Source of the DNA: Flavobacterium sp. CF136
Lineage (GTDB): Bacteria > Bacteroidota > Bacteroidia > Flavobacteriales > Flavobacteriaceae
NCBI RefSeq assembly: GCF_000282055.1
Contig: NZ_AKJZ01000039.1
Span: 1-34,131 of the forward strand
DNA length: 34,131 nucleotides
Reading direction: 5' to 3'
A program made the position numbers and the translations under genes. Under the pieces are notes generated by a model. That model searched no databases. It worked only from the letters and a program-made list of their open reading frames with translations, and was not told the origin of the DNA. Of this stretch, positions 16,681-23,821 are shown piece by piece (within the stretch, counting starts at the first letter, position 1; each line of letters opens with the position of its first letter).

Positions 16681-17187
16681 ATGAAAATATCAAAAATAAG
16701 ACTGGCATATCGCGTAATTATTGATAGTTCATCTACATTAATCTGGGATAAATATGTTTTTGAAGATACCTATAAAGAATATCAGATGCAAAGCCAGCAA
16801 TTTAATTCTGTTACGGATCCGAAGAATACTTTTAGGGAATTATTATCCGTAAATGAAAAGGCAGAACAACTGCATTTTTTGGTCGGAATTGCAGCAGATG
16901 GTTATGTTGCCCAGCTAAAAGGTAATTTTCACAGAGTTTCAGATATATTGGGCAATAATTATTTTCCTTTTATCAATTATAAGTTAGATATATTAAACAG
17001 TGATATAAAAGATCAGTCGAAACATAAAATCGGCATTACTTTTTATTCGCCATTATTGACTTACATTGGAATTATAGAAGGTAATTATGTAGTTTCCAAA
17101 AATACCGAGAACACTAACGAATACGAAACAATTATGTTTCCTGTACAGCGTCAGTTGTCTATTTGTTACATTCAAAAAGAAGAATAA
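16681..17187 (+). CDS. Uncharacterised protein, last gene before a strong terminator
   Basis: 168 residues, no signal peptide or membrane segment, with a mixed alpha/beta pattern. I do not recognise a family. Visible features are an N-terminal KIRLAYRVIID strand, FRELLSVNEKAEQLHFLVGIAADGYVAQL in the middle, and a Tyr-rich tail. It follows the pirin-like gene by 19 bases and is followed by the hairpin terminator at 17220, so it closes that transcript. Codon use looks like its neighbours. Confidence 0.75.
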   Translation: MKISKIRLAYRVIIDSSSTLIWDKYVFEDTYKEYQMQSQQFNSVTDPKNTFRELLSVNEKAEQLHFLVGIAADGYVAQLKGNFHRVSDILGNNYFPFINYKLDILNSDIKDQSKHKIGITFYSPLLTYIGIIEGNYVVSKNTENTNEYETIMFPVQRQLSICYIQKEE

Positions 17188-17219
17188 GCATATATCTAAA
17201 AAACAGCACTTTTTGTTTT

Positions 17220-17261
17220 GCCTTTTCTATCCTGATAGTTTGATAGAAAAGGCTTTTTTTT
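17220..17261 (+). terminator. Strong intrinsic terminator after the pirin-like/unknown operon
   Basis: A perfect 12-bp stem, GCCTTTTCTATC (17220-17231) with GATAGAAAAGGC (17242-17253), has a 10-base loop and is followed by eight T. It lies 33 bases after the stop at 17187. Confidence 0.92.
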
Positions 17262-17388
17262 ATTAAATTAACATCTGAATTTGTGTTTAATATTTAATAA
17301 ACAATTTTATTTGTGAAATTATAACGATTTCGTTCTTTACAGTATCAATTTTTTAGTTTATCTGAATTTATTACTACCCTAAAAGTTC

Positions 17389-17396
17389 TATATTTG
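17389..17396 (+). promoter_or_regulatory. -7 box of the pgk promoter
   Basis: TATATTTG fits TAnnTTTG, 35 bases upstream of the pgk ATG and downstream of the preceding terminator. No clear TTTG at the expected -33 spacing. Confidence 0.55.
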
Positions 17397-17430
17397 CTTT
17401 TCTTTCAAAAAAACTAAAATATTTAATCAA

Positions 17431-18618
17431 ATGAAAACTTTAAACGATTTCGATTTCAAAAATAAAAAAGCAATTATCCGTGTTGATTTTAATGTGCCGT
17501 TGGATGAAAACTTCAATGTAACAGATGCTACACGTATTGAAGCTGCAAAACCAACTATTGATGCTATTTTAGCTCAGGGCGGAAGTGTAATTTTAATGTC
17601 ACACTTAGGAAGGCCAAAAGGTGCTGAAGAAAAATATTCATTAAAACATATCCTGAAAACAGCTTCAGAAATTTTAGGAGTTCCGGTTCAGTTTGCTGAA
17701 AACTGTGTTGGAGAAGCTGCACAAACAGCATCTAAAAATCTTAAACCAGGTGAAGTTTTATTGCTTGAAAATTTACGTTTCCACGCTGAAGAAGAGGCAG
17801 GTGATGTTGCTTTTGCAAAAGAACTGGCTTCATTAGGTGATATTTATGTAAATGATGCTTTCGGAACTGCACACAGAGCACACGCTTCAACAACGATTAT
17901 TGCACAATTTTTCCCAACCGAAAAATGTTTCGGGACATTATTGGCAAAAGAAATTGAAAGTTTAAATAAAGTACTTAAAAATAGCGAAAAACCAGTAGTA
18001 GCAGTTTTAGGAGGTTCTAAAGTTTCTTCGAAAATTACCGTGATCGAAAACATTCTTGATAAAGTAGATCACATGATCATTGGTGGTGGTATGACTTTTA
18101 CATTCGTTAAAGCACTGGGTGGTAAAATAGGTAATTCTATTTGTGAAGATGACAAACAAGAGTTAGCACTTGAAATTTTAAGATTAGCTAAAGAAAAAGG
18201 AGTTCAGATTCATATTCCGGTTGATGTAATTGCTGCTGATGATTTTTCAAACACTGCAAACACTAAAATTGTAGACGTGAAAGAAATTCCTGACGGATGG
18301 CAAGGTCTTGATGCAGGTCCTAAATCTTTAGAAAATTTCAAAAAAGTAATACTGGAATCCAAGACAATTTTATGGAATGGTCCACTAGGAGTTTTTGAAA
18401 TGGAATCATTTTCAAAAGGCACAATTGCTTTGGGTGATTATATCGCTGAGGCTACTAAAAATGGAGCTTTTTCATTAGTTGGAGGTGGTGATTCTGTTGC
18501 CGCTGTAAAACAGTTTGGTTTCGAAGAAAAAATGAGTTATGTGTCTACAGGCGGAGGTGCAATGCTTGAAATGTTAGAAGGAAGAGTATTACCGGGAATT
18601 GCAGCTATTTTGGAATAA
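17431..18618 (+). CDS. pgk: Phosphoglycerate kinase
   Basis: 395 residues, the usual bacterial length. It catalyses the ATP-forming step 1,3-bisphosphoglycerate + ADP to 3-phosphoglycerate + ATP in glycolysis, reversibly in gluconeogenesis, in the cytoplasm. All hallmarks are present: RVDFNVPLD near the start, [17 protein letters not shown], the [13 protein letters not shown] hinge region, the nucleotide-site block [12 protein letters not shown], and the C-terminal [13 protein letters not shown] and [13 protein letters not shown]. It has its own -7 box and is preceded by a terminator, so it is probably transcribed independently. Confidence 0.98.
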   Translation: MKTLNDFDFKNKKAIIRVDFNVPLDENFNVTDATRIEAAKPTIDAILAQGGSVILMSHLGRPKGAEEKYSLKHILKTASEILGVPVQFAENCVGEAAQTASKNLKPGEVLLLENLRFHAEEEAGDVAFAKELASLGDIYVNDAFGTAHRAHASTTIIAQFFPTEKCFGTLLAKEIESLNKVLKNSEKPVVAVLGGSKVSSKITVIENILDKVDHMIIGGGMTFTFVKALGGKIGNSICEDDKQELALEILRLAKEKGVQIHIPVDVIAADDFSNTANTKIVDVKEIPDGWQGLDAGPKSLENFKKVILESKTILWNGPLGVFEMESFSKGTIALGDYIAEATKNGAFSLVGGGDSVAAVKQFGFEEKMSYVSTGGGAMLEMLEGRVLPGIAAILE

Positions 18619-18664
18619 ATTTTATTTTTAACATTTTTTTTTATATTTTTAAGCTCTAACAAAT

Positions 18665-18672
18665 TAGTTTTG
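18665..18672 (+). promoter_or_regulatory. Candidate -7 box upstream of the LysM transglycosylase
   Basis: TAGTTTTG fits TAnnTTTG and sits 57 bases before ATG 18730. No -33 box is apparent. Confidence 0.4.
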
Positions 18673-18729
18673 TAAAAACAACAAGGTTATAATTGTTTGA
18701 ATAATAGCTTGTTAAATGAAATAGATGTT

Positions 18730-20550
18730 ATGACTGTAAAAAATACCACACTAGCTTTTTTTTCCTTCTTTTCAATGTCTTTGTTCGCTCAGGAAGTTGC
18801 TTTAAATGTCCCTGATGTGAAATCTGAAGTGAAAATGTCCTATTTAGATTCGGTTAAAAGTTCTTTTAAAAAAGACGATTTAGCAATACGCGTTGATAGT
18901 CTTTGGATGAAAGAATTAACAAGTCTGGATATTTATGACGACTTAACAAAAGACATTCAGAATATTAATACAGATAAAAGTGTTGATGTTGAATTACCTA
19001 CAGAGTTGTTGAAACAACGACTTCAGGCGATGAACGAAAAATCACCATTTGGAATAGAATACAATCAGGGTTTAGAAAATATAATAAAGTCATTTCTTAA
19101 GAATCGTAAAAAATCGTTTTCCCGATTAATGGCTTTATCTGAATATTACTTCCCTATTTTCGAAGAAGCTTTTGCCAAACAAAATGTTCCTTTAGAAATT
19201 AAATATTTAGCCGTTGTAGAATCTGCTTTAAATCCTAAAGCAGTTTCTAAAATGGGCGCCACCGGACTTTGGCAATTCATGTATGGTACTGGAAAACAGT
19301 ACGACCTAAAAATAGATTCATATATTGACGAGCGTAGCGATGCCCTAAAAGCAACCGCAGCAGCTTCAGAATATATGACCAAAATGTATACTATTTTTGG
19401 AGATTGGGAACTTGTTCTGGCTTCTTATAATTCAGGACCGGGAAATGTTACCAAAGCTATCCGTCGTTCCGGAGGAAAAACTAAATACTGGGATATCCGA
19501 AATTACCTTCCAAGAGAAACCCAGGGATATGTACCCGCTTTTTTAGCAACTATGTATCTTTTTGAATACCACAAAGAACATGGAATCAATCCAGAAAGAG
19601 CTGTAATTAAAAACTTTGAAACAGATACAATTCGTATCAAAAATCAAATGACTTTCAAACAAATAGCAGATTTGTTGGATATGCCTCAGTCGCAAATTGA
19701 ACTTCTAAATCCTTGCTATAAATTAAAAGTTGTGCCTTTTTACCAAAATGAACAGCATTTTTTACGTTTGCCAAAAGATAAAATTGCCACTTTTTTGACC
19801 AATGAGGATAAAATCTATGCTTACGCAAAATATGATTCCAATATCATAAAAATCCCTTCAAGATTAGCTTTAAAAATTAACCAAAAAGTAAGATCTAAAG
19901 CTGTAGATTCCCTTAAAGTTCAATATTATACAATTCAAAAAGGAGATAATTTAGGTTCTATTGCTGAAAAGTATAACGTAAGTATCACCGAAATTAAACA
20001 ATGGAATAAACTGAAAGGCAATTCAGTTGCATTAGGTAAATCATTAAAGATCAAAACTAATAGTCTGATTGTTAATCCTAAAGAAATAAAAACAGCTCCT
20101 GAATTGACTAAAAAGACATCTGAAGAAGCAATTGCTTCTACTGAGAATTTAGAAAAACCAGAAATTCAGACAAAAGAATATGTGGTACAGGCTGGTGATA
20201 ATCTGGGAAGCATCGCTAAAAAATACGGGAAAACTATAGCCGAATTAAAGGAGTGGAATAATCTGACATCTAATAATATAGCTTTAGGAAAATCGTTGAT
20301 CGTTTCTAAAAATGCGGAAGATGCTTCTGTTAATACTACTGTAGCTGTTGCGTCTAATTCAATTGACTCTTTTAAGAAAAAAGCCAGCGCGCAAAAAAAT
20401 ATTGAACAAGATTATTACGTTAAAAAAGGAGATTCATTATATAGTATTTCCAAAAAATATCCTGGTGTAACTATTTCAGATATCAAAAAATGGAATGGAA
20501 TTAAAGATGAGGATATAAAACCAGGAATGAAGCTTAAAATAAACGGATAA
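18730..20550 (+). CDS. Membrane-bound lytic murein transglycosylase (MltD-like) with three LysM domains
   Basis: 606 residues from ATG 18730. That start gives a compact signal peptide (MTVKNTTLAFFSFFSMSLFAQE); an upstream in-frame TTG at 18697 would add an unlikely leader. The SLT catalytic domain (~130-255) contains VVESALNPKAVSKMGATGLWQFM with the catalytic Glu at about 164, and LVLASYNSGPGNV. The C-terminal part holds three LysM peptidoglycan-binding repeats (QKGDNLGSIAEKYNVS, QAGDNLGSIAKKYGKT, KKGDSLYSISKKYPGV) separated by charged linkers. It should cleave glycan strands of murein with 1,6-anhydro end formation, in periplasmic wall remodelling. Two of the LysM units are very alike, suggesting internal duplication. 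Confidence 0.95.
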   Translation: MTVKNTTLAFFSFFSMSLFAQEVALNVPDVKSEVKMSYLDSVKSSFKKDDLAIRVDSLWMKELTSLDIYDDLTKDIQNINTDKSVDVELPTELLKQRLQAMNEKSPFGIEYNQGLENIIKSFLKNRKKSFSRLMALSEYYFPIFEEAFAKQNVPLEIKYLAVVESALNPKAVSKMGATGLWQFMYGTGKQYDLKIDSYIDERSDALKATAAASEYMTKMYTIFGDWELVLASYNSGPGNVTKAIRRSGGKTKYWDIRNYLPRETQGYVPAFLATMYLFEYHKEHGINPERAVIKNFETDTIRIKNQMTFKQIADLLDMPQSQIELLNPCYKLKVVPFYQNEQHFLRLPKDKIATFLTNEDKIYAYAKYDSNIIKIPSRLALKINQKVRSKAVDSLKVQYYTIQKGDNLGSIAEKYNVSITEIKQWNKLKGNSVALGKSLKIKTNSLIVNPKEIKTAPELTKKTSEEAIASTENLEKPEIQTKEYVVQAGDNLGSIAKKYGKTIAELKEWNNLTSNNIALGKSLIVSKNAEDASVNTTVAVASNSIDSFKKKASAQKNIEQDYYVKKGDSLYSISKKYPGVTISDIKKWNGIKDEDIKPGMKLKING

Positions 20551-20564
20551 TAAAAAATCTTACC

Positions 20565-20572
20565 TAAATTTG
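20565..20572 (+). promoter_or_regulatory. Candidate -7 box before the DUF4837 gene
   Basis: TAAATTTG fits TAnnTTTG, 24 bases before ATG 20597, without a -33 match. Transcripts starting here would carry only part of the hairpin described next. Confidence 0.4.
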
Positions 20573-20617
20573 GGTTTTATTTCATAAATTGTAAAAATGA
20601 ATAAAACCCATTTTTTG
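20571..20617 (+). terminator. Terminator-like hairpin overlapping the start codon of the DUF4837 gene
   Basis: Arm TGGGTTTTATT (20571-20581) pairs perfectly with AATAAAACCCA (20600-20610). With one bulged T the pairing extends so that CAT (20583-20585) faces the ATG (20597-20599). Six T plus GTTT follow. It would serve as the terminator of the transglycosylase gene and could also mask the downstream start. Confidence 0.6.
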
Positions 20618-21571
20618 TTTCTATTACTTTCGGTTTTACTGGTTTCCTGTTTTCAAAAAAACGAAAATCAACCACAGCCAAAACCCGGAAAAACCAATAC
20701 AATCTCTATAATAATAGACGATCAGTTATGGTATGGTGAAGTAGGCGACAGCATTCGGAATAAATTTGCATCCCCGGTTTTAGGCCTTACTGAAGAAGAG
20801 CCTTTGTTTACAATCAATCAATATCCTGCTAAATTGCTTGAAGGTTTTGTAACTGACAGCCGGAGCATTATAGTGGTCAAAAAGTCAACTACAGACAAAT
20901 TTGAAATCAAAACAAACTATAAAACATTACCACACAATACTTTTAGGATTTATGGAAAATCGATAGACGATATTATTTGCAGTATCGAAATGAATTCTGC
21001 AGAAATTATCAAGACTATCCGTCAAACCGAAATTAAAAAACTGCAGCAGGATAATAGAAAATCACTTTTGAATCCGGCAGTCATCAAAAACAAATTTCAT
21101 ATCGATCTGCAAATTCCAACCGGTTATGAATACATGCTGCACAAAAAGAATTTTATCTGGCTGAAGAAAGAAATTATCAGTGGCAATACAAGTCTGCTTA
21201 TTTACCAGATTCCATTAAACAGACTGAAAAAGAACTCTAATATTGTTGGTAATATTATCAGGATGAGGGATTCTGTCGGCTATTATATCAAAGGGCGTGA
21301 ACCTGACACACGAATGATAACAGGTGAAGATTATGCGCCCTATTTTTCGATTACGACTTTAAACGGAAAGAAAACTTATGAGACTAAAGGCACCTGGGAA
21401 TTAAAAAACGATTTTATGACTGGACCTTTTATAAATTATGCTGTTGTAGATGAAGAGTATAATCGAATTTTGGTAATTGAAGGATTTTGTTATTCCCCAT
21501 CGAATCAGGAACGCGATTTAATGTTAGAATTAGAAGCAATTATAAAATCTGTGAAGATTGATAAAAGATAA
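20597..21571 (+). CDS. DUF4837 family lipoprotein
   Basis: 324 residues, with a lipoprotein signal peptide FLFLLLSVLLVSC (Cys18) followed by a polar tether with KPGK. The core begins TISIIIDDQLWYGEVGDSIRNKF and continues GLTEEEPLFTINQYP, the pattern I associate with DUF4837, a Bacteroidota-restricted family of unknown function. It is probably anchored in the outer or inner membrane facing the periplasm. It follows the LysM transglycosylase by 46 bases. The start codon and first codons are part of a terminator-like hairpin, so expression may depend on translation of the leader or on a separate promoter (inference). The next possible Met would lose the signal peptide, so ATG 20597 is the credible start. 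Confidence 0.82.
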   Translation: MNKTHFLFLLLSVLLVSCFQKNENQPQPKPGKTNTISIIIDDQLWYGEVGDSIRNKFASPVLGLTEEEPLFTINQYPAKLLEGFVTDSRSIIVVKKSTTDKFEIKTNYKTLPHNTFRIYGKSIDDIICSIEMNSAEIIKTIRQTEIKKLQQDNRKSLLNPAVIKNKFHIDLQIPTGYEYMLHKKNFIWLKKEIISGNTSLLIYQIPLNRLKKNSNIVGNIIRMRDSVGYYIKGREPDTRMITGEDYAPYFSITTLNGKKTYETKGTWELKNDFMTGPFINYAVVDEEYNRILVIEGFCYSPSNQERDLMLELEAIIKSVKIDKR

Positions 21572-21588
21572 ATTTGTTATTTTTTTCT

Positions 21589-21596
21589 TACTTTTG
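21589..21596 (+). promoter_or_regulatory. Candidate -7 box for the DUF1579 gene
   Basis: TACTTTTG fits TAnnTTTG, 30 bases before ATG 21626. The nearest upstream TTTG (21573-21576) is too close to be a standard -33 box. Confidence 0.45.
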
Positions 21597-21625
21597 TTTC
21601 TTAATAAACATTAAATCAGATAATT

Positions 21626-22267
21626 ATGAAAAATTTGTATGTAACATTGTCAATGTTAGTGTTTTGTTTTACTTCTTGCAAAAAAGATATAAAAACAGAA
21701 ACAGAAAGTACTAAAGTTACTGATAGTGTTAAAACCGAAGAACCAATTGCAGAACCACCTTTAGATTCTGCTGCGCAAATGAAAGCATGGGCAGAATATG
21801 CCACACCAGGTAATCCGCATAAAATGATGGCTGATGAAACTGGTACATGGAACTGTGACATGACTTTTTGGATGGAACCGAACGGAAAGCCTGAAAAAGC
21901 TAATTCTACTGCTGTTATTAAGATGATACTTGGCGGCCGCTATCAGGAAGGTAACTACAAAGGGACTATGATGGGCCAGCCTTTTGAAGGTAAAAGCACA
22001 CTCGCCTACAATAATGCAAGTAAAGAATATACCACAACTTTTATAGATAATATAGGCACAGGTATGATGGTGGCTGTTGGTAAATACGATGAAAAAAGCA
22101 AAAGTATGGAGTTAAAAGGCGAAGTGGTTAATCCGCTAAACGGTAAAAAAATACCTTATAGGGAAATCTATACTATTGTTGATCCTGTGACCCGTAAAAT
22201 GGAAATGTTTGATACCAAGAATGGTGAGGAATTCAAGAGTATGGAAATTATAATGAAAAAGAAATAA
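21626..22267 (+). CDS. DUF1579 domain lipoprotein
   Basis: 213 residues with a lipoprotein signal (LSMLVFCFTSC, Cys18) and an acidic Thr/Glu-rich tether to ~50. The C-terminal domain (~55-213) matches DUF1579: MADETGTWNCDMTFWMEP, ILGGRYQEGNYKGTMMGQPF, GKSTLAYNNASKEYTTTFID and TREIYT-like strands, suggesting a lipocalin-like beta-barrel. Function is unknown. It has its own -7 box and is followed by a repeat element and a terminator, so it is probably monocistronic. Confidence 0.85.
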   Translation: MKNLYVTLSMLVFCFTSCKKDIKTETESTKVTDSVKTEEPIAEPPLDSAAQMKAWAEYATPGNPHKMMADETGTWNCDMTFWMEPNGKPEKANSTAVIKMILGGRYQEGNYKGTMMGQPFEGKSTLAYNNASKEYTTTFIDNIGTGMMVAVGKYDEKSKSMELKGEVVNPLNGKKIPYREIYTIVDPVTRKMEMFDTKNGEEFKSMEIIMKKK

Positions 22268-22319
22268 GTACAACGGTTGGATATAATTAGAAACATCTTT
22301 ATATATTTCCACAAATCAT

Positions 22320-22384
22320 TGTCAACCTGGGCGGAGTCGAAGGCTTTTATATGAAGAAGGGCTTCGACTCCGTTCAGCCTGACA
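22320..22384. repeat. Inverted repeat element, copy A (TTCGACTCCG arms facing inward)
   Basis: Left arm TGTCAACCTGGGCGGAGTCG... (22320-22344) is nearly the reverse complement of right arm GCTTCGACTCCGTTCAGCCT... (22361-22384), with a 16-base spacer. The arm family recurs at 29602-29679. It looks like a REP-like dispersed intergenic palindrome and is not coding. Confidence 0.8.
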
Positions 22385-22440
22385 CTTATTTTCAATTACA
22401 CCTTATGGATTATTACATTTTTTATTATCTAAAATTAATT

Positions 22441-22475
22441 TCCCGATTGCATATGCAATCGGGATCTTTGTTTTT
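22441..22475 (+). terminator. Intrinsic terminator between the DUF1579 and GNAT genes
   Basis: CCCGATTGC-ATAT-GCAATCGGG (22442-22463) is a perfect palindrome, extended by one T/A pair, followed by TCTTTGTTTTT. It ends rightward transcription from the DUF1579 gene. Confidence 0.8.
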
Positions 22476-22509
22476 ATTAAAATCGTGTATGTAATTAACT
22501 TAATTTTTC

Positions 22510-22517
22510 TATGTTTG
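22510..22517 (+). promoter_or_regulatory. Candidate -7 box for the GNAT gene
   Basis: TATGTTTG fits TAnnTTTG, 49 bases before ATG 22566 and downstream of the terminator. Confidence 0.45.
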
Positions 22518-22565
22518 AATGTATAAAAGGCAGAATCCTTTAGAATAAGAATAAAACAAAACCAA

Positions 22566-23012
22566 ATGGAGTTAAAATGGAAAATAAAGCCGTTTGAGGC
22601 ATTAACGGTTCATGAGTTATATGATGTGCTCAAATTAAGGAGTGAAATCTTTGTAGTAGAGCAAAACTGTGTTTATTTAGATCTTGACGGCAAAGACAAG
22701 CTTGCTTTACACTTAATTGGTGAATATGATGGAAAGGTTGTCGCTTATTCACGTTTATTTGATGCAGGAATTAGTTTTGATAATGCTTCTATTGGAAGAG
22801 TTGTAGTTGATGCCAATTATCGTGATAAAAAGTGGGGACATGATTTAATGCGTGAAGCCATTGCAGGAATAAAATCTAATTTCAATACAGATAAAATCAC
22901 AATTGGTGCTCAGTTGTATTTAAAGAAATTTTATGAAAGTCACGGATTTGTTCAAACCAGCGAAATGTACCTGGAAGATGATATTCCACATATCGAGATG
23001 CAGTGTGGATAA
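22566..23012 (+). CDS. ElaA-type GNAT family N-acetyltransferase
   Basis: 148 residues, cytoplasmic. The start WKIKPFEALTVHELYDVLKLRSEIFVVEQ is the ElaA-like signature (RxxVFVVEQ type), followed by a V-(V)-x-x-x-R-D-K-K-W-G-H acetyl-CoA loop (VVVDANYRDKKWGHDLM) and YESHGF near the end. GNATs move acetyl from acetyl-CoA to an amine; the substrate of this subgroup is not established. Its stop abuts the stop of the convergent OmpA gene with no base between (23012/23013). Confidence 0.9.
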   Translation: MELKWKIKPFEALTVHELYDVLKLRSEIFVVEQNCVYLDLDGKDKLALHLIGEYDGKVVAYSRLFDAGISFDNASIGRVVVDANYRDKKWGHDLMREAIAGIKSNFNTDKITIGAQLYLKKFYESHGFVQTSEMYLEDDIPHIEMQCG

Positions 23013-23816
23013 TTAAAGTTTAGTAATAATAAATTCAACTCTTCTGTCTAAATGATCCCCTTTCCTGAGGGGATATTTATTGCCATAACCCTGATAGGTC
23101 ATACGATTTTTCGATATTTTTTTAGAGATCAAATAAAAGAAAACAGTTTTGGCACGATTCAAGGAAAGCCTTCTTTCTTTAGTGTCTTTGTCAATTCCGT
23201 CACGGTAGATTTCAGGAGTGCAGCATACATGCCCGCGAATTTCAAACTGAATTGTTTTTTTCTCTTGCAGTATTTGGGCAATCTTATCTAACTCCCTTTT
23301 AGAATTATGAGTTAGTTTTGCACTGCCTAAATCAAATAAAATATTATCCAAATGGATTTTGTCACCAACTTTTAGTTTGTTTTTAAACGAGTTGTGAATT
23401 CCTTTTTCAAAGCTGTTTCGTTTTACCGCTATTAAATCGACACGTCGGTTTTTGGATCTTGTTTCATGCAGATTTTCTACGGTATCCGGGTTTATAACCA
23501 CACGTCCTTTTCCTTCAAGAATAATTATTTTGCTTTTATTAAAACCATTTGAAACCAAAAAACTTTGAATTGTATTGGCCCGATTGTTTGATAATCGAAA
23601 GTTGTATTCGTCATTACCACGATCATCGCAGTAACCATAAATTTGTATGGACTCTATTTTTGAAGTATCAATTGTTTTTATAAAATTCGTAATAACTTCT
23701 GTTTGCTGTTCTGTAAGATCGAACTTGTCAAAATCAAAATATATAGTTTCGATTGGCTTTTGCTGTGCTGACAAGTTGAAAATAAAGAAAAGAAACAGCG
23801 CTTTACGAATTTTCAT
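23013..23816 (-). CDS. Exported protein with two tandem OmpA-type peptidoglycan-binding domains
   Basis: 267 residues: signal peptide (MKIRKALFLFFIFNLSAQ), first OmpA-like domain ~22-130 (IYFDFDKFDLTEQQ, GYCDDRGNDEYNFRLSNNRA, RSKNRRVDL), second ~150-267 (ILFDLGSAKLTHNSKREL, IRGHVCCTPEIY, RLSLNRAKTV, LDRRVEF). There is no beta-barrel or repeat region, so it is nearly all OmpA domain. Such domains bind diaminopimelate-type murein; two in tandem could clamp neighbouring stems. In the first domain GYCDDRG replaces the usual GHTD; in the second the core motif is altered to GHVCCTP with an insertion. It is last in the minus-strand cluster, 5 bases after the S41 protease. Confidence 0.88.
   Translation of the reverse strand: MKIRKALFLFFIFNLSAQQKPIETIYFDFDKFDLTEQQTEVITNFIKTIDTSKIESIQIYGYCDDRGNDEYNFRLSNNRANTIQSFLVSNGFNKSKIIILEGKGRVVINPDTVENLHETRSKNRRVDLIAVKRNSFEKGIHNSFKNKLKVGDKIHLDNILFDLGSAKLTHNSKRELDKIAQILQEKKTIQFEIRGHVCCTPEIYRDGIDKDTKERRLSLNRAKTVFFYLISKKISKNRMTYQGYGNKYPLRKGDHLDRRVEFIITKL
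23050..23078 (+). terminator. Weak hairpin after the GNAT gene, inside the OmpA gene's 3' end
   Basis: AAAT-G-ATCCCC, loop TTTCCTGA, GGGGAT-ATTT gives ten pairs with one bulge. The following T-tract is poor (ATTGCC). It could slow rightward read-through from the GNAT gene. Confidence 0.3.
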
Positions 23817-23821
23817 TTTTT

